From positions 1-64,000 of the forward strand of contig CAVXZE010000016.1 in the NCBI GenBank assembly GCA_963766175.1: a stretch of DNA of 64,000 nucleotides, given 5' to 3'. Below the pieces are notes generated by a model that was not told the origin of the DNA, made no database searches, and worked only from the letters and a program-made list of their open reading frames with translations. The stretch's first letter is position 1. Each line of letters opens with the position of its first letter. Source of the DNA: CAVXZE01 sp963766175. GTDB taxonomy: Bacteria > Myxococcota_A > UBA9160 > UBA6930. Shown in pieces: positions 33,443 to 43,118 of this stretch. Both the position numbers and the translations under genes were made by a program.

Positions 33443-34092
33443 ACCAGACAAGGCGAGCTGGGAACGCGCCCGAGGAACGGGACGGCAACGAGACGACGTC
33501 GCAGAGCGAGCGGTCGCGATGGTTGGATCGGGCGCTCGATCTCGCCGAAGCGTTTCTGTGGATCGCCTTGCTCGCAGTGGGCAGCCTGATTGCACTCGCG
33601 GTGTTGAAGGAGGGCTCCGGGCGTCCGCCGCGCACGGAACAGACCGCCGCCGAGGTCTCCGTCGAAGCGGAGGACATGCGCGTGGTCGCACGGAGCCGCG
33701 ACTTCACCTTCTGGCTCCAGCCCACCACCGACTTCCCGTCCGGGCGTTGGTCCAAGAACGGTCAGATGTTTGCCCACGGCGCCCGGCAGGGTGACTGGAT
33801 CGATCTGGAGCTTCCAGAGCGGGAGCCGGGCCCCTATCGCCTCGAGCTGATCCTCACCCGGTCTGTGGATTACGGCATCGTGTCCGTGTCGTTCAACGGG
33901 GTCCCGATCGGAGAAGAGATCGACTTGTGGTCCAACCGAGGCGTGGTCCCCACGGAGCCGCTGGACCTCGGCCTCGTCGAACTGCGCGGGAGCGGAGACG
34001 TGATGCGACTCGAAGTCACCGGCGCCAATCCCGCCGCGCGCGCTCCCTACTTCCAGTTCGGAATCGACGGCGTTCGTCTGACGAAGGAGTGA
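33439..34092 (+). CDS. Membrane-anchored beta-sandwich (DUF2961-like C-terminal) protein
   Basis: 217 residues, GTG start overlapping the upstream stop. A charged N-terminal tail (about 1-35) precedes one transmembrane helix (about 38-57). The outer part is a jelly-roll-like domain with GDWIDLELPEREPGPYRLELILTRSVDYGIVSVSFNGVPIG and a final YFQFGIDGVRLTK strand. This pattern recalls the small ligand-binding module found after DUF2961 glycosidase domains. It could hold a sugar chain near the GT-C enzyme encoded just upstream. Catalytic residues are not visible. Confidence 0.65.
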   Translation: MNQTRRAGNAPEERDGNETTSQSERSRWLDRALDLAEAFLWIALLAVGSLIALAVLKEGSGRPPRTEQTAAEVSVEAEDMRVVARSRDFTFWLQPTTDFPSGRWSKNGQMFAHGARQGDWIDLELPEREPGPYRLELILTRSVDYGIVSVSFNGVPIGEEIDLWSNRGVVPTEPLDLGLVELRGSGDVMRLEVTGANPAARAPYFQFGIDGVRLTKE

Positions 34093-34184
34093 GTTCGGAG
34101 GAGTTCCTCGCTGGCCGGCTGCCGGATGGCGTTTTCCGGAGGGATTCCTAACCTTGGGGCTGACAAAGTACTTGGAGACTCGGC

Positions 34185-35539
34185 ATGGATCCGGTCCTGC
34201 TCGCACGAATTCAATTCGCCCTGACCATTGGATTCCACTTCATCTTTCCCCCGCTCACCATCGGCGTGGGGTGGATCGTCTTCTATTTCATGAACCGGTA
34301 TCGCCGGACCGGCGACCCGGCGGATGCGGTGCAGGCCCGGTTCTGGACCAAGCTCTTCGCCATTTCCTTCGTGATCGGGGTGGCCACTGGAATCACCATG
34401 GAGTTCCAGTCGGGGACCAACTGGGCGGAGTTCGCCCGCTTCGTCGGCCCCATGGCCGGCGCCCCCCTGGCGGCGGAGGGTGTGCTGGCGTTCTTCCTGG
34501 AGTCGACCTTCGTGGGCGTGCTCCTCTTCGGCTGGGGAAGGTTCTCCGACCGGGTGCTCTGGGTCGCTTCGCTCCTGGTCGCGGCAGGTGCGACGTTGTC
34601 GGGCTTCATGATCATCGTGGTGAACTCGTGGATGCAGACACCCGCCGGGTTCGCCATCGACCCGGTGACCGGTCAGGCGGTGCTGACCGATGTCTGGGCC
34701 GCGGTCTTCAACCCGTCCACCGTGCCGCGCTTCCTCCACACCATCACCGCTGCCGTCATCACCGGCGCCTTCTTCGTGATGGGGATCAGCGCCTGGTACC
34801 TCTGCAAGGCCAGGTTCGAGGGCTTCGCCCGACAGTCCCTCAAGGTGGCCCTGATGTTCGCCGTCGTGGCAGCCATCCTCCAGATCCAGCTCGGGCACTA
34901 CCACGGGCACCAGGTGTGGAAGACGCAGCCGGTCAAGATGGCGGCCTTCGAAGGCCTCTTCGAGACCGAGAGAAACCCGACTCTGATGATCTTCGGGATC
35001 GTCGACCGCGAGGAAAAGAAGGTCCACTTCCCGATCGGTATTCCCAACTTCATGTCGATCTTCCTCGATCTGAATCCCGACACCGTGATCCAGGGGTTGA
35101 ACGAGTTCCCCGAGGAGGACTGGCCGCCGCTGCCGCTCGTCTTCTACCCCTTCCACCTGATGACGCTGCTGGGATTCTACTTCGCGGGTATTGGCGTGCT
35201 GGGGGCCTTCCTGCTCTGGCGCGGGCTGCTCTTCGAAAGCCGCTGGTTCCTCACCATCCTGTACCTGTCGATTCCGCTGCCCTTCATCGCCAATGAGCTG
35301 GGATGGGTGGCGGCCGAAGTGGGACGGCAGCCCTGGGTCGTGTACGGAGTGGAGGCGATGCGAACCGCCAAGGTGGCCTCGCCATCGGTCTCCGCCGGCG
35401 AGATCCTCGCGTCGCTGATCATGTTCGCGATCGTCTACTCGTTGATGTTCGTCCTCTGGCTGTTCCTGCTCGGCAGGGCGATCGGAAAGGGGCCGGAGCC
35501 AGTCGGCGGGCAGCCGCCCTCCGGTGCGGAGGTGACGGG

Positions 35540-35543
<4 letters not shown>
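34185..35543 (+). CDS. cydA: Cytochrome bd oxidase subunit I
   Basis: 452 residues. It has the N-terminal ARIQFALTIGFHFIFPPLTIG, with a heme-ligating His at 18, GTNWAEFARFVG with conserved acidic residues, the NSWMQTPAGF segment and FLHTITAAVITG with another heme-ligand His. The quinol-binding Q loop is short (between about 245 and 310), marking the CIO/short-Q-loop type rather than the E. coli long form. It transfers electrons from quinol to oxygen at the cytoplasmic membrane with high affinity, suiting microaerobic life. The stop overlaps cydB by ATGA. No cydX-like ORF was found after cydB. Confidence 0.93.
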
Positions 35544-36565
<1,022 letters not shown>

Positions 36566-36572
36566 GATCTAC

Positions 36573-36609
36573 GCCGCCTTTCTCACCAGAACCCGGTGAG
36601 AAAAGCGGC
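36573..36609. terminator. Bidirectional hairpin between convergent genes
   Basis: gccgcctttctcacc (36573-36587) pairs with ggtgagaaaagcggc (36595-36609), 15 bp with one mismatch and a 7-base loop. It sits seven bases after the cydB stop and eight bases before the minus-strand stop at 36617. It has T/A runs within the stem rather than a classic T tract. The tttctcacc core matches the repeat family at 16782, 49660 and 54821. Confidence 0.6.
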
Positions 36610-36616
36610 CCGGGCC

Positions 36617-37186
36617 TCAGCACCGGAAGGCGCGCGCGAGGCGTTCGAGTACCGCTTTCTCTTCCTTCGAGACCTTGGACCCCAGGCCGAGGAAGCCCCC
36701 CGCCGCTTCGGCCACCTGCCGGGCGCGGCCCAGGATGTTGCGTTGGAGGCGGCCTCTCTGCACTTCGCTGAACTCACTGCAGAGGGCGCTGATGAACTCG
36801 CTCCACGCGTCCACCAGTTCGGGCGCGGGAGGGTCCTCGATCCAGATCCGGAGCAGACCGTGGCTGGGGCTCTCCTTGGAGATGCCGGTGGACTCGGCGC
36901 CGAACAGGACGGCCTCCCGTTCCCTGGCGTCCATCTTGCCGTCGGCCCAGGCGACCTCGATCAGCGGGATCAGGGTGAGTGCCGCCAGCGTGTCGACCCG
37001 GATGCCCAGCTTCGCGAGCCTTCGAAGAACCGCCTCTTCGCTGATGCCCGACGCGGCGGCCAGGTCTTCGAGGGCGTCATCCTCTTTCTCGCGAAGCTCG
37101 AGCTGGTGGCGATAGGTCTCGGTTTCGTCTCGGCAGAGGGCGTCCTCGAGGGAGTGCTGCCGGTCCTTCAGACTCGTGTCGGCCAT
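36617..37186 (-). CDS. TerB-like domain protein
   Basis: 189 residues from the ATG at 37186 (a more upstream start at 37210 is possible). The middle carries LTLIPLIEVAWADGKMDAREREAVLFGAESTGI, the acidic helical hairpin typical of TerB/tellurite-resistance-like and DUF533-like domains, in which conserved Asp and Glu residues bind metal. The N-terminus is a charged helix, the C-terminus a short helical tail ending in Cys. There are no membrane segments. It converges on cydB across the hairpin at 36573-36609. Function within the TerB group is not established. Confidence 0.65.
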   Translation of the reverse strand: MADTSLKDRQHSLEDALCRDETETYRHQLELREKEDDALEDLAAASGISEEAVLRRLAKLGIRVDTLAALTLIPLIEVAWADGKMDAREREAVLFGAESTGISKESPSHGLLRIWIEDPPAPELVDAWSEFISALCSEFSEVQRGRLQRNILGRARQVAEAAGGFLGLGSKVSKEEKAVLERLARAFRC

Positions 37187-37333
37187 GGGCACCTCGTTCG
37201 GGCGGGTCACTGATGATCGCGCGTTCCCTCGGACGCGTCAAAAGACCTCTGCCGAATCTACACACCTCGGTCTGGAATGACCGTGGCCGAGCAGGGGCAT
37301 TTCCTACATCATCGGGAGACCTTGACCAAAGCC

Positions 37334-37855
37334 ATGCTGTCCATCGATCCGATTGCGACCAGACGCCTGGTGATTCGTCCCTTCGACGAAGGGGACCTGG
37401 ATGCTGCCTACCAGGTCAGCTCGGATCCAGAGGCCCGCCGTTTCACGGGCGGGGTCCTCAGCCGAGCCGAATCGGACCGCGGCCTCCGGGGGCATATCGA
37501 TCGCGTCTCCGAGTCGGGGCTGGGTGCTCGCGCGGTCGTCGAATCCCGATCCCATCAGATGATCGGGTACTGCGGCCTCCAGCGCTTCGCCGACACCGAA
37601 GAGATCGAGCTCTTCTACGGCTACGCCACCCACGCCTGGGGCCGAGGCTTCGCGACGGAGGCGGCCACGGCACTCGTCGACCTCGGGCTTCGATGTCCCC
37701 AGATAGAGCGCCTGGTCGCCATCGTGCATCCCGAGAATCTCGCCAGCCTCCGGGTTCTCGAGAAGCTCGGCTTCCTTCGCTCGGGAACCTACCCGCACCC
37801 CCGATGGAAGCTGGAGCATCTCTTTCTGGAACTGGACCGGCGGCCTGATTCTTGA
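37334..37855 (+). CDS. GNAT acetyltransferase, RimJ-like
   Basis: 173 residues from the ATG at 37334; an in-frame ATG at 37277 would add 19 residues with no clear ribosome site. The RLVIRPFDEGDLDAAYQVSSDPE opening is typical of the RimJ/RimL branch, and the acetyl-CoA-binding segment is HAWGRGFATEAATALVDLGL (Gly-rich pyrophosphate loop). The late HPENLASLRVLEKLGFLRSG block is also characteristic. It transfers an acetyl group to an amine, classically a protein N-terminus or small molecule; the substrate is unknown. It converges on the radical-SAM activase gene. Confidence 0.85.
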   Translation: MLSIDPIATRRLVIRPFDEGDLDAAYQVSSDPEARRFTGGVLSRAESDRGLRGHIDRVSESGLGARAVVESRSHQMIGYCGLQRFADTEEIELFYGYATHAWGRGFATEAATALVDLGLRCPQIERLVAIVHPENLASLRVLEKLGFLRSGTYPHPRWKLEHLFLELDRRPDS

Positions 37856-37859
37856 CGGC

Positions 37860-38813
37860 TCAGTGGTTGCAGACGGCGGTGAGGTGGCGCGCCTCGATGG
37901 CGCGGACGCACCGCTCGAGGACCTCGTCGTCCAGGGCGCCCATGTCGCGATATCTCTGGTCCTCTCCGATCTTGTGGTACTTGGTGCGGGACATGTTGTT
38001 GTAGGGCATCAGATGCACTGCGCCGCGGTAGCCGGCATCGAGCAGGAAGGCCAGGATCCCGTCGAACGCCTCTGCGTCGGTGTTGAAACCGGGAATCAGC
38101 GGAATGCGCGGAATGATGCGATCCGAGCCCGCGTGTTCGAGGAGCGTGCGAAAGTTCGAGAGGATCCTCTCGGTGTCCACCCCGGTGAGTGCGCTGTGCG
38201 CCTCGCCGCTGATGTGCTTCACGTCGTACAGGAACAGGTCGACGACCGCGGTGAGCTCGGTGATCAGGCCTGCGTCGAAGTAGCCACAGGTCTCCAGGGC
38301 CGTGTGAACACCGCGCTGCTTCAGTAGGGAGAGCAGCTCGAGGAGGAACCGATGCTGGACCGTCGGCTCGCCGCCGGAGACGGTCACCCCTCCTCCGGTA
38401 TTGTCGTAGAAGGGCTTGTCGCGTAGAAGGAGGTCCGCCACTTCGGCGGCTGTCCGCTCTCGGCCGATCAGTTCGCGCGCGTGTGCCTCGCAGGTGGCCG
38501 CGCACCGTCCACAGAGCGTGCAGGCAGCCGCGTCGCGCGATACGACGCCGTCGGCGAGCGAGAGCGCGGCGTTCGGGCAGACGGCGACGCAGGACCCGCA
38601 CTGTACACAGCGTTCCGCGTCGTACGCGAGCTCCGGACGGCGCGGCCACGACTCCGGGTTGTGGCACCACGCGCAGCGCAGCGGGCAGCCCTTGAAGAAC
38701 ACGACCGACCGGATACCCGGCCCGTCATAGATGGCGTAGTGCTGGATGTCGAAGACGAAGCCGCGAACGTCCGAGTCAGGCGAGCCCGTGCTCCGTGCGC
38801 GCGATGAGTTCAT
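37860..38813 (-). CDS. Glycyl-radical enzyme activase (radical SAM)
   Basis: 317 residues. The radical-SAM cluster site is CPLRCAWC (Cys43, Cys47, Cys50). Two ferredoxin-type 4Fe-4S motifs follow: Cys69-x2-Cys72-x2-Cys75-x3-Cys79 and Cys98, 101, 104, 108. SAM-binding GGE is in VTVSGGEPT. This three-cluster plan is that of activases for the dehydratase/decarboxylase-type GREs rather than the pyruvate formate-lyase activase, which lacks the extra clusters. It puts the radical on a C-terminal glycine of its partner. The 5' end overlaps the GRE gene by 38 bases, so both belong to one transcript. Confidence 0.93.
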   Translation of the reverse strand: MNSSRARSTGSPDSDVRGFVFDIQHYAIYDGPGIRSVVFFKGCPLRCAWCHNPESWPRRPELAYDAERCVQCGSCVAVCPNAALSLADGVVSRDAAACTLCGRCAATCEAHARELIGRERTAAEVADLLLRDKPFYDNTGGGVTVSGGEPTVQHRFLLELLSLLKQRGVHTALETCGYFDAGLITELTAVVDLFLYDVKHISGEAHSALTGVDTERILSNFRTLLEHAGSDRIIPRIPLIPGFNTDAEAFDGILAFLLDAGYRGAVHLMPYNNMSRTKYHKIGEDQRYRDMGALDDEVLERCVRAIEARHLTAVCNH

Positions 38814-41433
38814 TCTGCACCTCGTGGCCCAGGTCCACGAAGTAGGCGCTGTACCCGCCTACCTTGACGATCACGTCGCCGTAGCTGTCGGGATCGCGTT
38901 GCGCGGCGCGGAGCGTTTCGGTGGAGACGATGCTCGGCTGGAGCTGCACGCCGCCGAGCTGGAAGTAGGTGCGGATCAGACCCGTCCACTTCCGCTGGGT
39001 TTCCGGCGTGCGGCCGATGGCGGAGGGATGGATCCGGATGTTGACGGCACAGCCGAGCAGGTGCCGAAAATCGAGGGCCGCGACGGAGCGCAGCACGGCG
39101 GTAGGCCCGGCCTTCTCGACGTTGTAGGGATTGCAGCTCGCGGCCAGGGGAGTCCCGGCCCGGCGGCCGTCCGGTGTCGCGATCGAGATGCGGCCGTCGT
39201 AGGTGTGGGAGGTCATGCTGTTGACGAACGGCGCTACCGGCCCGCCCTTGTAGGTCCGGTGCCGATACGTCGCGCCAAAGATCCGGTCGGTGATCTCGCG
39301 GGCCAGCCGGTCGGTTGCTGGATCTCCGTTGCCCCACCGGTTGTCGATCGCGCGAATCTCCCGGTGCAGCTCCTCGTGGCCGACGAAGTTGTGGTCGATC
39401 GCCTCGAGCAGCTGGCGGAAGGTACAGCGCCGCCGCTCGAAGACGAGCGTGCGGATCACGTGCAGCGAGTCGACCACGTTGGCGATGCTGTTCATGAACA
39501 GTATCCCCTCGAGGTCGTACAGGGCGCCGCCGCGCGTCACGTCGCGCTTCCGTTCCAGGCAGCCCTGCATGAAGGCGGAGATCAGCGGTGCGGGCAGGCG
39601 GTCTGCGTAGAGCGCGTCGCGGATCCGGGACGCCTTTACGATCTGCTCGACCGCGTGTTCCGCCTGGGCGACGAATGCATCGACGAGCTGTTCGAACGAA
39701 GTGAAGCTGTCCGGATCGCCGGTTCGCGGCCCGACCTCTCGAACTGTCCCGATCAGCGTCTGCGAATCGCCGTTTCGCAGCGCGGCGTCCAGCACGCGGC
39801 AGAGAAGCAGGGCGGAGAAGGCCTCGCCGCCGGTCTTGCCCGGTGCGCACATGTCCACGCAGCCGGTGATGGCGTAATCGCGGGCATCGGTCTCGTTGAA
39901 TCCGCGCCGCTGCAGGGCCTCGATGGCGACGGCGTCGTTCATGATCGACACGCTCGAGCAGCCGCGGGCGTGGACCGCTGCCACGGCGTCGAAGAGCGCT
40001 GGGGGCGAGTCCGCGTGCGTGCGCACGACGAAGTTGAGCGCCGCCCGAGAGCGATCCGCCGCCTCGAGCATCAGGTAGGTCAGATCGTTGGTGGCGTCCG
40101 CTCCGGTGGGCGTCTGACCACTCAGGGTGACGGGTTCGGAGCCCTCGAATCGCTGCGCGAACGCGCCGTTGTAGTTCGAGTAGGGGCGCATGTTGTGGCT
40201 CATCACCTTGAGGAAGAGCTCTTCGAGCAGCTCGCATGCTTCCTCGCGCGTGATGCAGCCGGCCGCCAGGTCGTCTTCGTAGTAGGATCCGAGCAGCTGG
40301 TCCAGCCGGCCGGGGGCGTGCACGTTGAACGGCATGGCCAGCTCGATCGCCGTCTTGACCGTCCAGTAGGCCTGGACCGCCTGGCGGAAGCTGCGGGCCG
40401 GATGCAGGGGCGCGATCCGGCAGTCCTGATGGATCCTTTCGAGCTCGGCGCGACGGACCGGATCTGTGGTGTCCTCGAGCTCTTGGTGCACGCGGCCGGC
40501 GAGGCGTTCGGCAAAGACGATGACGCCCTCGAGAGCGATTTCGAGCGAGCGGAGAAAGTCGCGTTCCTTCCCATTGGGCGGCGGCTTCGCCGCGAGCGCG
40601 GCGCGCGCTTCGGCGCGCATCGCCAAGAGCCCCTTGCGCACCGGCGTCTCGTGGTCCAGCACCAGGTGACCCTGCCAGGTACCCATGGCCGCGGCGGTCG
40701 AGATGATGGTCTCGTTGCGCGAATTGGTGGGCGGAAGCGAGGCGGTGAAGCTCAGCAGGTCACCGCCGTAGGTGCCGGCTTCTTGCAGCGCCTCGGGCAG
40801 CAGGTCCGCGATCGTGCGCCCTTCCCAGAAGCGAAGCAGCTCGCGCTGGAGCACGCGCCGGTCTTCCGGATCGATGCGGTAGGGATTCACCTTGCGCCTG
40901 TCGATCGTCTCGAGACCGATGCTGGGCATCGCAGCGCCAAACGCCTTGAGCTGCTTCAGGCGGTGGTAGAGCGCCAGTGGCCCCACGCGACGCAGCATGA
41001 ACGCGAAGAACTTGAGATTCGCCTTCGCCTGGAACCAGAGCATCGAGAGCCGGCTGCACTCGATGGAGAAGACGCGGTTGAAGAGCCCTCTCTCGATATC
41101 CAGCGGGATGCCGATCGGGTTCTCGGTCCAGGCGCCCGCGATCCGGTCGTCGGGGTCCACCTGGTGGTACATGCGCTCGTAGACGTGCCTCATCGCCAGC
41201 GCCACGCGGATGCCCGGCGCCAGGCCGCTCTCCTCGGTCGAGCGCCAGTGCTCCGTGTAGTACTTTGCCCGCTCGATCGAGACGACCGGCGTCTCCTTCA
41301 GCAGCCGCCGTCGCAGCCGCAGGATCCGGTCGCTGACCGGCCGCTCCTCCCGATCGGCTTCGGGTCGAGAGGCCGCTTCGATCCTGTGCGGCGCGTCGGG
41401 CACGCCGTGGGCGATGGCCGTTTCAGCTGCCAT
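38776..41433 (-). CDS. Glycyl-radical enzyme (PFL/dehydratase superfamily), substrate unknown
   Basis: 885 residues. The thiyl cysteine is Cys525 in YAITGCVDMC, and the radical-bearing glycine is Gly860 in VKVGGYSAYF near the C-terminus, the correct spacing for a GRE. Diol dehydratases and choline lyase have Cys-Val-Glu at the active site; here it is Cys-Val-Asp, and a further Cys is four residues after the first. Pyruvate formate-lyase (double Cys) and arylacetate decarboxylases also differ. So the fold and mechanism are certain, the subfamily not. Operon context (kinase, aldolase, dehydrogenases) favours dehydration or C-C/C-O cleavage of a sugar-, polyol- or hydroxyketone-derived substrate. 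It is oxygen-sensitive and active without air. Confidence 0.92.
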   Translation of the reverse strand: MAAETAIAHGVPDAPHRIEAASRPEADREERPVSDRILRLRRRLLKETPVVSIERAKYYTEHWRSTEESGLAPGIRVALAMRHVYERMYHQVDPDDRIAGAWTENPIGIPLDIERGLFNRVFSIECSRLSMLWFQAKANLKFFAFMLRRVGPLALYHRLKQLKAFGAAMPSIGLETIDRRKVNPYRIDPEDRRVLQRELLRFWEGRTIADLLPEALQEAGTYGGDLLSFTASLPPTNSRNETIISTAAAMGTWQGHLVLDHETPVRKGLLAMRAEARAALAAKPPPNGKERDFLRSLEIALEGVIVFAERLAGRVHQELEDTTDPVRRAELERIHQDCRIAPLHPARSFRQAVQAYWTVKTAIELAMPFNVHAPGRLDQLLGSYYEDDLAAGCITREEACELLEELFLKVMSHNMRPYSNYNGAFAQRFEGSEPVTLSGQTPTGADATNDLTYLMLEAADRSRAALNFVVRTHADSPPALFDAVAAVHARGCSSVSIMNDAVAIEALQRRGFNETDARDYAITGCVDMCAPGKTGGEAFSALLLCRVLDAALRNGDSQTLIGTVREVGPRTGDPDSFTSFEQLVDAFVAQAEHAVEQIVKASRIRDALYADRLPAPLISAFMQGCLERKRDVTRGGALYDLEGILFMNSIANVVDSLHVIRTLVFERRRCTFRQLLEAIDHNFVGHEELHREIRAIDNRWGNGDPATDRLAREITDRIFGATYRHRTYKGGPVAPFVNSMTSHTYDGRISIATPDGRRAGTPLAASCNPYNVEKAGPTAVLRSVAALDFRHLLGCAVNIRIHPSAIGRTPETQRKWTGLIRTYFQLGGVQLQPSIVSTETLRAAQRDPDSYGDVIVKVGGYSAYFVDLGHEVQNELIARTEHGLA

Positions 41434-41552
41434 ATCGGGAGTTTACCCGAGGGCGCGAGGTTCTGGCCAGTTCGGGCCGCTTCTCGACGGCGGACACATC
41501 GCGATCCCTTCTTCTCGAAGCAGCTGGCTCCTTGCCGGTAGCTGATTGCCGA

Positions 41553-43118
41553 TCAGGTGCCCGGGGCCCGCCACATCGGGCGGGTCAGCCCCGCTTCCAC
41601 CAGGGAGAGCATGTGCGGATAGATCTCGCGCCACCGCTCGTAGGCCTCGCGGTAGACGGCATGGCGCTGGGTATCCGGCTCGTAGGTCGCTGCCCAGCGC
41701 ACGAAGCGCTCGCAGACCTGACTCAAGCTGTCGTACATCCCGACCCCCAGAGCGGCGTAGGCCGCTGTACCGAGAGCGGTCGCCTCCTGCACCGCGGGAG
41801 TGCGCACCGGGGTGTCGAGCGTATCGGCGATGATCTGCGCCCAGAGCGGGCTCTTGGCCGCCCCGCCGCTGAAGGCGATCTCGCGGGGCCAGGTTCCCCA
41901 CACATCGGCGATGTTCTCGAGCTCGCCCAGCGTCTGGTAGGCGGCGTTCTCCAGCATCGCCCGGTAGAGCGTGATCTTGTTGTGGCGATCGGGGCTCAGG
42001 ATGTCGAAGCCGAGGAAGGCGGGCGCTGCATGCACCCAGTGGCTGTTGTTCCCGACGTTCGACAGGATGACCTGCACGCCGTGCGAGCCGGGCGGAACGC
42101 GCTCGGCCTGCTGGTTCATCAGGTCGTAGGGGTCGGTGCGCTGCTCTCTTGCGCGGGCGATCTCGTCCTGACAGAAGGCGTCGCGGAACCAGCGCACCGC
42201 CAGCCCCGTGTAGAAGCTGCAGGACTCGATGATCCACTGGCCCGGCTCGGCGTGGCAGTTGGTGCGGACGCGCCGCTCCGGGTCGAGGAGGGGCTGGTCG
42301 GACATGATGGCGGGGAGCCAGAAGCTCCCTGCGACCAGTCCCGCGTCTCCGGGTGCGATGACCTGGGTGCCGACGTATCCGCTCTGGGTATCCGCAGCTC
42401 CCATGATGACCGGGGTGCCCGCTGCCAGCCCCGTCTCCTCGGCCGCGCGGGCCGATACGACTCCAACCTGGGTGCCCGGGTCGCAGACCTGGGGTAGCTG
42501 ATCGCTGCGCAGCCCGGCCAGATCGGCCAGGGTCTCCGACCACTGCCGCGCCGTGATGTCGAACATGCCCGAGCTGGATGCGACCGAAGGCTCGCTGCAA
42601 TACTCGCCACTCAATCGATGCAGGACCCAGTCGGAGAGCATGGTCATCATCGCCACGCTCTCGAAGTCCCTGGGCCGGTGGGCGCCGAGCCAGCGCATCC
42701 GGGCCAGGGCGTGGTTGCTCGGCCAATCACCTTGGATCGAGTAGACCTTGGGACCCCAGCCCTGGTCGAGCAGTGCGACGGTCTCTGCGTTGGCCCTCGC
42801 ATCGATGTTGGGTACCGCAAAGATCACTTCGCCCGCTCCGTCGAAGCACACGATCCCCTGCCGCATGCTGGTGCTGCTCACGGCGGCGATCTGGTCGGCC
42901 CGGATTCCCGCCCGGTCGATCGACTGACGGATGCCGTCGCGCAGCAGCTGCCAGTTGGCGGTGCAGTCGAAGTCCAGCGCGCCCTCGTGGGCCGGGTCTT
43001 CTGGATGCGTCCACTCGCGCTGCGCGACGGCGACCTGCTCGCCGGATCCGCTGAAGATCAGGCTTCGCCCGCTGCCGGTGCCTACGTCCACCACGAGCAG
43101 GCAAGGTTCCGAAGTCAC
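41553..43118 (-). CDS. FGGY-family kinase, LsrK (autoinducer-2 kinase)-like
   Basis: 521 residues, GTG start overlapping the aldolase stop (GTGA). The ATPase fold is visible: phosphate-1 VVDVGTGSGRSLIF, phosphate-2 IMGAADTQSGYVG, adenosine motif AFSGGAAKSPLWAQII. Along nearly its whole length it follows the LsrK plan: ISxTSMRQGIV-like segment, NIDARANAE, MLSDWVLHRLSGE, FYTGLAVRWFRDAFC, ENAAYQTL, and the ending LVEAGLTRPMWRAPG. LsrK phosphorylates the open form of AI-2 (DPD). No Lsr transporter or LsrF/LsrG is present, so here the substrate may be another short hydroxyketone or ketose. ATP-dependent phosphorylation in the cytoplasm is the safe statement. Confidence 0.88.
   Translation of the reverse strand: MTSEPCLLVVDVGTGSGRSLIFSGSGEQVAVAQREWTHPEDPAHEGALDFDCTANWQLLRDGIRQSIDRAGIRADQIAAVSSTSMRQGIVCFDGAGEVIFAVPNIDARANAETVALLDQGWGPKVYSIQGDWPSNHALARMRWLGAHRPRDFESVAMMTMLSDWVLHRLSGEYCSEPSVASSSGMFDITARQWSETLADLAGLRSDQLPQVCDPGTQVGVVSARAAEETGLAAGTPVIMGAADTQSGYVGTQVIAPGDAGLVAGSFWLPAIMSDQPLLDPERRVRTNCHAEPGQWIIESCSFYTGLAVRWFRDAFCQDEIARAREQRTDPYDLMNQQAERVPPGSHGVQVILSNVGNNSHWVHAAPAFLGFDILSPDRHNKITLYRAMLENAAYQTLGELENIADVWGTWPREIAFSGGAAKSPLWAQIIADTLDTPVRTPAVQEATALGTAAYAALGVGMYDSLSQVCERFVRWAATYEPDTQRHAVYREAYERWREIYPHMLSLVEAGLTRPMWRAPGT

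Noticed and set aside
36566..36616. A cydX-like small subunit gene after cydB.
   Set aside because: The gap holds only a hairpin and no short hydrophobic ORF.
38746..41541. A 931-codon open frame on the + strand opposite the glycyl-radical enzyme.
   Set aside because: It is the antisense shadow of a gene with clear catalytic motifs. High GC keeps stops rare on the opposite strand, and its translation has no domain-like pattern.
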